Shown here piece by piece: positions 45,966 to 53,825 of a DNA stretch of 64,000 bases (the first letter of the stretch is position 1; the number at the start of each line of letters is the position of its first letter). Source of the DNA: Methylophaga sp. (GTDB taxonomy: Bacteria; Pseudomonadota; Gammaproteobacteria; Nitrosococcales; Methylophagaceae); NCBI RefSeq assembly GCF_009711715.1, contig NZ_VENF01000005.1:124001-188000 (forward strand), in the 5' to 3' direction. Both the position numbers and the translations under genes were made by a program. Under the pieces are notes generated by a model. It was not told the DNA's origin. It did no database searches and saw only the letters and a program-made list of their open reading frames with translations.

Positions 45966-46997
45966 TCAGTGAAAGAAAATCACGGTCACCCCGGCAGCGT
46001 AACTTACCAGTACCAGCGTCCCTTCAAAACCGATATTACCCAGTCCATGCCGTTCCCGACGCAGCAGTCCCAGCAGCAAAATACCGGTCAGCAGAATAGT
46101 GAGTGCCATCCAGAAACCCAGCGTTGCCGACACCGCCTGGTAAATGGAGCCGGGCCGGTAAGCCATATCAGAAAGGACCAGAAACAGCACATCGAAGGTA
46201 TTACCACCAATAATATCTCCCACAGCCAGCGCCAGCGCACCACGTCGCACTGCAGCAATAGCAATCACCAGTTCCGGTATTGAAGTCACTACTGCCGTGA
46301 AGATAGTCCCGAACAATGTCTGACTCAAGCCTGTCCGGCGCGTGATGGCAATACCGGTTTCGGCAATCATCCAGCCGCTCAGCGCGACAGCAAGTGCCAG
46401 TAATAAGAACGGTATCCACAGAGAGAGCCCCGCCGATCTGAGCCCCGCTGAAGGTGGTGGCGGTCTCTCTGCCCGGGTATCACTGGTTTTACGCGGCGAC
46501 CACATCGGCATCTTGTGAGACTGACGCAGTAAACGGAGACCAAACAGATAAGCAGCCAGAATGACGAATGACAACACATCAACCGACCAGATGGTTACCC
46601 CTGGCCCGGCCATCGCCAGCATTGGCAGCGACAGCATGACCACCAGCAACACGCCCTGCATCAGGTTTTCCTCCGATGCCGCCGCATGCTCCAGATTGGC
46701 TTTGCGGTAGAGCATATCGGCAATCACCAGAAATGTGGTCTGTGCCGCGATACCGCCAATCGCATTACCAAAGGCCAGTTCTGCCGCGCCTTCCCAGGCG
46801 GAGGTGATCGAGGTGATAGTCCCTGCCAGCGAGGTGATAATGCCGAGAAATACAGCGCCTAAAATGGCCTGTCCCAGGCCGGTGAGATGCGCTAACTGCT
46901 CAGCCCGTTCTGTCAGCCAGACACCGCATACACCGACCACTGCGCCGGCCACGAGAAAGAGGGCAATGTTGATTCCTAAACTGAGGTCGACAAACAT
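45966..46997 (-). CDS. CaCA-family cation exchanger, degenerate first repeat
   Basis: 343 residues, about ten membrane helices in two homologous halves joined by a Pro-rich cytoplasmic loop (residues 163-190). The second alpha-repeat is intact (TAVVTSIPELVIAIAAV, GDIIGGNTFDVLFLV). In the first repeat the matching segment is GIITSLAGTITSITSA, so the signature Pro-Glu is Ala-Gly, although GNAIGGIAAQTTF is recognisable. Loss of the ion-binding Glu in one half implies altered ion choice or stoichiometry compared with sodium/calcium exchangers. Confidence 0.8.
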   Translation of the reverse strand: MFVDLSLGINIALFLVAGAVVGVCGVWLTERAEQLAHLTGLGQAILGAVFLGIITSLAGTITSITSAWEGAAELAFGNAIGGIAAQTTFLVIADMLYRKANLEHAAASEENLMQGVLLVVMLSLPMLAMAGPGVTIWSVDVLSFVILAAYLFGLRLLRQSHKMPMWSPRKTSDTRAERPPPPSAGLRSAGLSLWIPFLLLALAVALSGWMIAETGIAITRRTGLSQTLFGTIFTAVVTSIPELVIAIAAVRRGALALAVGDIIGGNTFDVLFLVLSDMAYRPGSIYQAVSATLGFWMALTILLTGILLLGLLRRERHGLGNIGFEGTLVLVSYAAGVTVIFFH

Positions 46998-47618
46998 GTG
47001 ACTCCGGTTTGGGTTGGGGTTTTGCTTTCTATCCTAGCGGTTGGGGTTGGGGGTTGTCATTGTTGGCCTTTTTTATGCCAATTTAATACTCTATAGAAAC
47101 GACTAATGATCGGTTTCAATTCAAAGTATTGATTTCGCCTTGAGGGCGAGTCAGGGAAATGCGTGCCCATTTCCCTAACAACCCTAGGGCACCCCAATGT
47201 GCTGGCCTGCGGCTCCACTCGTCATAGCATTGATTCAGGCGGTCGGCTAAAACTCGCTACGCTCAAACACTAGCCGCCCTCAGACCTGAATAAATACTAT
47301 TCCTCGCCAGCACAAACGGGGAATAAAGGGATTAGCTCAAAGCATGTTTGCCCCCCTCGCCCTCGCCCTCGAAGGGAGAGGGCTGGGGTGAGGGTGTCCC
47401 GCCCTTTTGCGTAGCCGAGCATCGCAGCCGTGGCTGGATCAGCGCGAGCGCATGTCTGAGCGTAGCGAGTTCGCGAGTGCCCAGTCACGGCGAGAAGCGC
47501 AGGGAACCCGCAGGGCAAGCAAGAGGCTGCCCTTTTGTTTGGTTCGTTTATTTTGGGCAAGCAAAATAAATGAACTCGGGCTTTAGTCCGAAAGTATCAA
47601 GCTTTAACAGTAGACATG
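46998..47618. repeat. Gene-free block of dispersed-repeat-type DNA
   Basis: About 620 bases with no supported gene. It contains several palindromes: ATTCAGGCGGTCGGCTA pairing with TAGCCGCC...CCTGAAT (47234-47292), CCCTCGCCCT-CGA-AGGGAGAGGG (47360-47382) and TTCGTTTATTTTG-GGCAAG-CAAAATAAATGAA (47543-47574). The motifs (GAGGGTG near CTGGGGTGAGGG; TTTGG-TTCGTTTATTTT-GGGCAAGC) are of the kind scattered in many proteobacterial genomes near gene ends, so they may be non-coding repeats rather than local regulators. Confidence 0.55.
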
Positions 47619-48110
47619 TTAAACCGACAGCTCTGAAATAGCAGAATCTATCATTTCAAGTAAACCTGTAACGGTGGCTCTAGTTAAATGGCCTTTTGAT
47701 GATGCGGTATCAATGTTCTTTTTGTAGTGGTCGAGCAATTCAATAACGGCTGAATTATCAGCCTTGGGCAGAGCTAATAAAACTAGGTTGGGAAATACTA
47801 ACTCGCACATTAACTCGAAATAATGACCTACTTCAGCAATTGATGTTTGTTCAAAAACTATCTTTTGTTTAGGGTTAAGAGTATTTTCATTGCGCTCATC
47901 AGCAATACGAACCAAATCTCTTTTCAGACTCTCTAAAAACTGCTTCAGGGCTTTCTTTATTTGCTTCCTTTTTGCCTTATCGTCCCAATATTTCCATAAA
48001 CGCCCGCCAAACAAAGCAACGAGGACAGCTGATAACAAAAGTAAATCTTGTATATCAATAGGCGTCCATTCGAATATGGTCAAGCAATTTGAATCTATTT
48101 TTCCTGGCAT
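47619..48110 (-). CDS. Orphan membrane-anchored protein, AT-rich gene
   Basis: 163 residues. One hydrophobic helix near residues 23-40 (LLLLSAVLVALFGGRLW), then a basic stretch (DDKAKRKQIKKALKQFLESLKRDL) and a helical cytoplasmic domain. No family was recognised. Base use is visibly more AT-rich than its neighbours, and it sits beside the repeat block and after a strong hairpin, which suggests later acquisition. The start codon is not supported by a ribosome site. Confidence 0.55.
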   Translation of the reverse strand: MPGKIDSNCLTIFEWTPIDIQDLLLLSAVLVALFGGRLWKYWDDKAKRKQIKKALKQFLESLKRDLVRIADERNENTLNPKQKIVFEQTSIAEVGHYFELMCELVFPNLVLLALPKADNSAVIELLDHYKKNIDTASSKGHLTRATVTGLLEMIDSAISELSV

Positions 48111-48177
48111 GCCGAGTACGTCCGTTAGATTTTAGGCCATGGATTAAAATATCTAGCAACATCATAAAACGGCAAGC

Positions 48178-48204
48178 TTGGTGGGTGAGTTACTCACCCA
48201 CCAA
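48178..48204 (-). terminator. Perfect hairpin downstream of lysS
   Basis: TTGGTGGGTGAGT-T-ACTCACCCACCAA, 13-base perfect arms, 12 bases after the lysS stop. On the minus strand it is followed by GCTTGCCGTTTT, so the T-run is late and short. Likely the terminator of prfB-lysS. Confidence 0.6.
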
Positions 48205-48215
48205 CTATAAAAGTT

Positions 48216-49721
48216 TTATTCCGGCCGCATATGCGGGAAAAGCAGAACATCCCGAATTGACGGCGAATCCGTCAACAGCATAACCAGACGATCAATCCCG
48301 ATCCCCTCACCCGCGGTCGGCGGCATGCCATATTCCAGAGCGCGGATATAATCCGCATCAAAATGCATTGCCTCATCATCACCGGCATCTTTCTCGGCGA
48401 CCTGGGCCTGGAAGCGCTCTGCCTGATCTTCGGCGTCATTGAGCTCGGAGAAGCCGTTGGCAATTTCTCGACCACCGACAAAGAATTCAAAGCGCTCGGT
48501 AACAAACGGGTCGTCATCGCTGCGGCGTGCCAGCGGAGAGACTTCGGTCGGGTAAGCGGTGATGAAGGTCGGGTCCATCAGGCGATGTTCTACGGTTTTC
48601 TCAAAGATCTCGATTTGTACTTTACCGAGGCCGTAGTTTTCCTTGATCGGGATATCGAGACCGGCGGCGATTTCACGGGCCGCTTCAATCGTTTCCAGCT
48701 GTTCCGGTTTGATGCCCGGATTGAAATGCAGGATCGATTCCTTGACGGTCATCCGCGTAAACGGCTTGCCAAAGTCGATATCAAGACCCTGGTAGTGCAC
48801 TTCCGAGGTGCCCAGTACATCCTGGGTGACGCTGCGAAGCATGTCCTCGGTCAGATCCATCAGATCGTTGTGGTTGGCATAGGCCTGGTAGAACTCGACC
48901 ATGGTAAATTCCGGGTTGTGACGGGTAGACAGCCCCTCATTACGGAAATTACGGTTGATTTCAAACACCCGTTCAAAGCCACCGACAATCAGACGTTTGA
49001 GATAGAGTTCAGGCGCAATACGCAGGAACAGGTCCATATCGAGCGCATTGTGATAAGTCGTGAAAGGACGCGCGGTAGCGCCGCCCGGAATCGCCTGCAT
49101 CATCGGCGTTTCGACTTCCAGATAATCCTTGCTCATCAGATAGCGGCGAACGCCATCAATAATGCGTGTGCGCAGACGGAATACATCCCGGCTGGCTTCA
49201 TTCATGATGAGATCAACGTAACGCTGACGGTAACGGGTTTCCTGATCTGACAGGCCGTGGAATTTTTCCGGCAACGGACGCAGGGATTTGGTCAGCAGGC
49301 GGATATTATCGACCAGTACGGACAGTTCGCCTTTCTGGGTACGGAACATCACCCCTTCCGCCGCGATAATGTCGCCCAGATCCCAGCGTTTAAACTGTGC
49401 ATAAACGCCTTCAGGCAAGTCGTCACGTTTAACGTAAAGCTGCATATCGCCCGACATATCACGGATATTGGCAAAGCTGGCTTTACCCATCACACGCTTG
49501 GTCATCATGCGGCCGGCGATACTGACACGACGCGGGTTTTCAGCCAGTTGTTCGGCGCTCCAGTCAGCATACTCTGTGCTGAGTTCAGCATTCATGACAT
49601 TACGACGGAAGTCGTTAGGGAAGGGATTGCCCTGTTGCCGCAGTTCGGCCAGTTTTTCGCGACGCTGCGCGATCAGGCGGTTTTCGTCCAGTTCTGTTCC
49701 GGTTTCGGTTTCGTTGCTCAT
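48216..49721 (-). CDS. lysS: Lysyl-tRNA synthetase, class II
   Basis: 501 residues. N-terminal OB-fold anticodon-binding domain (55-150), then class II catalytic core with motif 2 ([24 protein letters not shown]) and motif 3 ([14 protein letters not shown]). Charges tRNA-Lys. Directly downstream of prfB, two bases apart, in the order conserved in gammaproteobacteria. Confidence 0.97.
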   Translation of the reverse strand: MSNETETGTELDENRLIAQRREKLAELRQQGNPFPNDFRRNVMNAELSTEYADWSAEQLAENPRRVSIAGRMMTKRVMGKASFANIRDMSGDMQLYVKRDDLPEGVYAQFKRWDLGDIIAAEGVMFRTQKGELSVLVDNIRLLTKSLRPLPEKFHGLSDQETRYRQRYVDLIMNEASRDVFRLRTRIIDGVRRYLMSKDYLEVETPMMQAIPGGATARPFTTYHNALDMDLFLRIAPELYLKRLIVGGFERVFEINRNFRNEGLSTRHNPEFTMVEFYQAYANHNDLMDLTEDMLRSVTQDVLGTSEVHYQGLDIDFGKPFTRMTVKESILHFNPGIKPEQLETIEAAREIAAGLDIPIKENYGLGKVQIEIFEKTVEHRLMDPTFITAYPTEVSPLARRSDDDPFVTERFEFFVGGREIANGFSELNDAEDQAERFQAQVAEKDAGDDEAMHFDADYIRALEYGMPPTAGEGIGIDRLVMLLTDSPSIRDVLLFPHMRPE

Positions 49722-49723
49722 GC

Positions 49724-50819
49724 TTATAATCCTGATTTCAGCGACGCTTCTATAAATTGGTCCAAATCGCCATCGAGCACGGCCTGGGTGTTGCCGGTCT
49801 CAACATGGGTACGCAGATCTTTAATCCGCGATTGATCGAGGACATAGGATCGGATTTGATTACCCCAGCCAATATCCGACTTAGATTCTTCCGCGGCCTG
49901 TTTGACTTCATTCTGCTTCATCAACTCCAGCTCGTAGAGCTTGGCACGCAGCTGATTCATGGCGCGGTCACGGTTCTGATGCTGACTGCGCTCGGTCTGG
50001 CACTGCACCACGGTATTGGTCGGTACGTGGGTGATACGCACTGCCGAGTCGGTGGTGTTAACGTGCTGACCGCCGGCACCGCTGGAGCGGTAGGTATCGA
50101 CACGCAGATCCGCCGGGTTGATCTCGATTTCAATGGTGTCATCGACTTCGGGATAGACAAACACGGAAGCAAATGAGGTATGGCGACGGGCACCGGAATC
50201 GAACGGAGATTTACGCACCAGACGGTGCACACCGGTCTCGGTACGCAGCATACCGAAAGCATATTCGCCCTCAAACCGCACGGTGGCACTTTTGATTCCG
50301 GCAACCTCACCGGCTGAGACTTCCATCAACTCGACTTTGTAGTCATGGTCCTCACCCCAGCGCAGGTACATGCGCAGCAGGATATTGGCCCAGTCCTGTG
50401 CTTCGGTACCACCAGAGCCGGACTGGATATCCAGATAGGCACTGTTTTTATCCAACTCACCGGAGAACATGCGCTGGAACTCGAGTTTTTCCAGGCCTTT
50501 TTCCAGTTCATCCAGATCGGCAATCACCGCATCAAAGGTATCCTGATCCTTTTCCTCAGCGGCCAGCTCCAGCAAGTCCTGGGCATCATTGAGAATATCG
50601 CGGTGCTTTGACAGCGTGGTGACGATTTTTTCCAGGCTGGCCCTTTCCTGACCCAGTTTCTGAGCCCGTTCGGGATCATCCCAGACGCCGGGAGATTCCA
50701 GCTCGCGACTGACTTCGATTAAGCGTTCAGACTTTTCATCGAAGTCAAAGATACCCCCTAAGATCGTCACTGCGATCACGAAGGTCTTTAATACGTTGTA
50801 ATGGCGCGCCTAGTTCCAA
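49724..50819 (-). CDS. prfB: Peptide chain release factor 2, programmed +1 frameshift
   Basis: Releases proteins at UAA and UGA. The main frame starts after a shift: zero-frame codons run from TTG at 50819 (AGAGG six bases upstream) to an in-frame TGA at 50747-50745, then translation continues +1 at GAC TTC GAT. The slippery site is AGG GGG TAT CTT TGA C, with the internal Shine-Dalgarno AGGGGG (50759-50754). The first 24 residues (ending SDDLRGYL) plus the 350-odd residues after the shift give a normal-length RF2. SPF recognition region, and GGQ in [17 protein letters not shown], are intact. Confidence 0.96.
50745..50759 (-). promoter_or_regulatory. RF2 autoregulatory frameshift signal
   Basis: AGGGGG-TAT-CTT-TGA-C on the minus strand. 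RF2 shortage makes the ribosome stall at TGA and shift +1, so RF2 controls its own synthesis (established for E. coli prfB). Confidence 0.95.
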
Positions 50820-50910
50820 GGTTAACCTCTGATATTGAATAAAAAATGAAACGCCGGATAAAAACCGGCAAAACGCTATATTGTAACGGATTAATCGCGT
50901 TTTTTGTGGT

Positions 50911-51723
50911 TCAGCGCTTGGGCAGGAAACGCATCGGGTCGACCGGCTTGCCATTACGGCGAATTTCAAAATGCAACTGATCGCGCTGGGTGCCGGTTCT
51001 GCCCATCATGGCGATTTTCTGACCGCTTTTGACGACTTCCCCCTCTTTCACCAGCAAGCGGTCACTGTGTGCATAGGCACTGAGATATACGTCATTATGT
51101 TTGATGATCAGCAAATTGCCATAGCGGGGCAGACTGTTGCCACTATAGACCACCTTGCCTGAAGCCGCTGCATACACTGGCTGACCCGACTTGCCGGCAA
51201 TATCGATACCCTTGCGGCCCGGGCTGCTGTTGGAATAAGTCGAGACTACCCTGCCCTCCGTGGGCCAGCGCCATTGCAGATTCTGGCTGCCGACAAAGGG
51301 TTCTTGTGATGGTTTAGCTTGTGGCTTGCTGGCTGTCGTGGTTTTCGGCGGAGGGGCAGGCACCGGTTTTGACTGCGGCGGCGGACTGGGTTTGACCGGC
51401 TGGGTTTGGGTCGGCTGCGTGTTACCCGGGCGTTGCGCCGTCGTTGTGCGGTTGGTCGATTTGAAACGGATTTTCTGGCCGACATAAATAGTATAAGGCG
51501 GACCGATATTATTGATTCGGGCGACATCCTTGTAATCCATCCCGTAGCGCCAGCTGATGGAATATAAGGTATCGCCCTTCTGGACCGTGTAATAAGCAGG
51601 AGGCGTTGAGATTTTGCGCTGACTGCGATCGTCGCTGTAGGAACCCACCGGGGCGACAGCGCGACCACCGCCGCCACAGGCGGTCACAATGAACATCAGC
51701 AGTAGCGGCAGAATCCATTTCAT
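50911..51723 (-). CDS. nlpD: NlpD-type murein hydrolase activator lipoprotein
   Basis: 270 residues. Lipoprotein signal MKWILPLLLMFIVTAC, LysM domain (44-90, YTVQKGDTLYSISWRYGM), Pro/Gln-rich linker (95-145), and LytM/M23 domain (150-265). In the LytM domain the metal-binding HxG is GRKG (PGRKGIDIAG), while LHFEIR is kept, so it should be inactive as a peptidase and act by activating amidase AmiC. Usual neighbours surE-pcm; rpoS, which often follows, is replaced by prfB. Confidence 0.94.
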   Translation of the reverse strand: MKWILPLLLMFIVTACGGGGRAVAPVGSYSDDRSQRKISTPPAYYTVQKGDTLYSISWRYGMDYKDVARINNIGPPYTIYVGQKIRFKSTNRTTTAQRPGNTQPTQTQPVKPSPPPQSKPVPAPPPKTTTASKPQAKPSQEPFVGSQNLQWRWPTEGRVVSTYSNSSPGRKGIDIAGKSGQPVYAAASGKVVYSGNSLPRYGNLLIIKHNDVYLSAYAHSDRLLVKEGEVVKSGQKIAMMGRTGTQRDQLHFEIRRNGKPVDPMRFLPKR

Positions 51724-51725
51724 CT

Positions 51726-52301
51726 CTATGCAAATATCAGGTAAGCGATCACCAAAATCAATACCGTCAGCCAGCCCAGTCTATCTACCCACAGATGCAG
51801 ACTGGCCTCCAATTCCGGTCCGCCCCAGCGCATCAGACCCGCGACCAGAAAAAACCGCATGCCACGACCTATCAGCGAACCAATAACAAAAGGCAACAAC
51901 AACATGTTGGCAGCCCCGGCAGCGATAGTAAAAATTTTATAGGGGATAGGGGTAAAACCGGCAAGAAAAATCGCCCAGAATCCCCACTGATCAAACCATG
52001 CCGAAGCTTGCTGGTAAGCATGCATATAGTCCAGTGAAATCAGCCAGGGCTCAGCCAGTTGAAAAGCAAACAAGCCTATTGCGTAACCGAACAGGCCACC
52101 AAGCACAGAAGCGGCCGTGGTCAGCCCAGCATAAAACCAGGCGCGATCCGGTCGGGCCAGGCTCATCGGCGCCAGCATGACATCTGGCGGAATCAGAAAA
52201 AAGGACGATTCGCTAAAACTGACCAGGGCCAGCCAGTAGGTCGCGTATTTGTGACGGGCCCAGACCATGACCCGGGCATAAAGGCCGGAAAAAAGGCGCA
52301 T
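51726..52301 (-). CDS. yqaA: YqaA family SNARE-associated/DedA-like membrane protein
   Basis: 191 residues, about five membrane segments. The KYATYWLALVSFSESSFFLIPPDVMLAPM opening and the AGFTPIPYKIFTIAAGAANM motif are characteristic. DedA-superfamily proteins act in lipid carrier recycling or membrane homeostasis; the role of YqaA is not settled. It overlaps the pcm stop by one base. Confidence 0.88.
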   Translation of the reverse strand: MRLFSGLYARVMVWARHKYATYWLALVSFSESSFFLIPPDVMLAPMSLARPDRAWFYAGLTTAASVLGGLFGYAIGLFAFQLAEPWLISLDYMHAYQQASAWFDQWGFWAIFLAGFTPIPYKIFTIAAGAANMLLLPFVIGSLIGRGMRFFLVAGLMRWGGPELEASLHLWVDRLGWLTVLILVIAYLIFA

Positions 52302-52963
52302 CAGATCTGACCGCTCAACAGCGGCACAAAGCTCACCGGATCCAGTTCGGTTTCCTCATAACGATCTCCGACACGATCGATGACTCGCAGTGATTGTCCC
52401 ATACTGCCTCCAACCGGGATCACCAGTCGGCCACCCGGTGCCAGTTGCTTAAGCAGTTCGTGTGGTACCTGCTCAGGGGCGCAGGTGACGATGATGCCGT
52501 CATAAGGGGCATACCACTCCCAGCCCCAATTGCCATCACTGTGTTTAAGCTTGATATTATTCAGTTTAAGCTGGTAGAACCGTTCTCGAGCCTGATTCTG
52601 CAGCGGCGAAATGCGTTCAACACTGAACACACGGTCTACTAGTTTAGACAGCACGGCTGTTTGATAACCTGAACCTGTGCCAACTTCCAGCACTTTTTCG
52701 CGTTGACCGGCCCCCGACAGCAGGATTTCCGTCATTTTGGCGACAATATAAGGCTGAGAAATTGTCTGACCATGACCGATGGGCAGTGCCGTGTCTTCAT
52801 AAGCGCGACTAGCAAGGGCTTCATCAACGAAAAGATGTCGTGGCATTTCGCGGATCACAGCCAGTACTTCCGGATTGGCAATGCCACGTTCCTGCAACCG
52901 GGCTACCAGCCGGTCGCGGGTACGTTGTGATGTCATGCCTATACCGCGGTAATCCGTGTTCAT
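52301..52963 (-). CDS. pcm: Protein L-isoaspartate O-methyltransferase
   Basis: 220 residues from ATG at 52963, which follows the surE stop by one base; an in-frame start at 53008 would lie inside surE. AdoMet motif [15 protein letters not shown] (near 80), post-motif II and III present. Repairs isoaspartate residues in aged proteins. surE-pcm is a conserved stress-survival pair. Confidence 0.94.
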   Translation of the reverse strand: MNTDYRGIGMTSQRTRDRLVARLQERGIANPEVLAVIREMPRHLFVDEALASRAYEDTALPIGHGQTISQPYIVAKMTEILLSGAGQREKVLEVGTGSGYQTAVLSKLVDRVFSVERISPLQNQARERFYQLKLNNIKLKHSDGNWGWEWYAPYDGIIVTCAPEQVPHELLKQLAPGGRLVIPVGGSMGQSLRVIDRVGDRYEETELDPVSFVPLLSGQI

Positions 52964-52964
52964 A

Positions 52965-53717
52965 TCAGCAATCTTTGAGCCACCGGGCAACACCGTCAAT
53001 GGCATCATAGCGAGTCAGATCAATTTGCAGCGGCGTCACAGAAACCGCCCCACGTCGTATCGCATCAAAATCAGTACCGGGACCGGCGTCTTCCTCACTG
53101 CCGGCAGGACCAATCCAGTACATCGGGCGTCCGCGCGGGTCGAACTCCTTGATCACGGGTTCTGCTTTATGACGATGACCCAGCCGGGTGCTCTCAATAC
53201 CGGTGATTTGATCAATCGGTAAATCAGGGACATTCACATTGAGGATAGTGTCAGCGGGCAGCGAGGATTCTTTGAGCCGGGAAACCAGCTTCTGCGCAAC
53301 CCAGGCCGCGGTCTCATAATGCGTGCCGGTGTGTGAGGTCAGCGAAATAGCGATGGCCGGCAATCCCAGAAATCGACCTTCCATGGCAGCGGCAACCGTA
53401 CCGGAATAAAGCACATCATCACCGAGATTGGCGCCGGCATTGATGCCGGAAACCACCATGTCGGGATCATCTTCCAGTAAACCGGTAATCGCCAGATGGA
53501 CACAATCGGTCGGTGTGCCTTCAACGCGGTAGACGCCGTCTTCCTGCTTCTCAAGTCGGAGCGGGTTTTCCAGCGTCAGAGAGTTACTGGCACCGCTGCG
53601 ATTTCTGTCGGGTGCCACGACGGTAATCTCGCCAAAACTGCCTAGTGCATCGGCCAGAGTGCGAATGCCCTGAGACATGTAACCGTCATCATTGCTGATC
53701 AGGATTTTCATTATCAT
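52965..53717 (-). CDS. surE: 5'-nucleotidase SurE
   Basis: 250 residues. Metal-binding NDDG at 9-12 ([11 protein letters not shown]), [25 protein letters not shown] and NVNVPDLP motifs complete. Hydrolyses nucleoside monophosphates in stationary phase. First gene of the surE-pcm-yqaA-nlpD run; separated from the formate dehydrogenase operon by an intrinsic terminator. Confidence 0.95.
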   Translation of the reverse strand: MIMKILISNDDGYMSQGIRTLADALGSFGEITVVAPDRNRSGASNSLTLENPLRLEKQEDGVYRVEGTPTDCVHLAITGLLEDDPDMVVSGINAGANLGDDVLYSGTVAAAMEGRFLGLPAIAISLTSHTGTHYETAAWVAQKLVSRLKESSLPADTILNVNVPDLPIDQITGIESTRLGHRHKAEPVIKEFDPRGRPMYWIGPAGSEEDAGPGTDFDAIRRGAVSVTPLQIDLTRYDAIDGVARWLKDC

Positions 53718-53780
53718 TATAGCCTGTTGGGAGCTTTAAAAATACGCTCCATATCTTAGCAAGAATGTGAACTGCTAGTT

Positions 53781-53811
53781 AAAAAAAAGGCATCTCAGGA
53801 TGCCTTTTTTT
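53781..53811. terminator. Bidirectional intrinsic terminator after NAD-formate dehydrogenase operon
   Basis: AAAAAAGGCATC-TCAG-GATGCCTTTTTT, a perfect stem with A and T runs on both sides. It ends transcription of the minus-strand fdh genes 14 bases after the stop. Confidence 0.92.
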
Positions 53812-53825
53812 GATGAAAATACCGC

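Noticed and set aside
48363..49250. Open frame of about 295 codons opposite lysS
   Set aside because: Antisense to a clearly recognised lysS; no family features.
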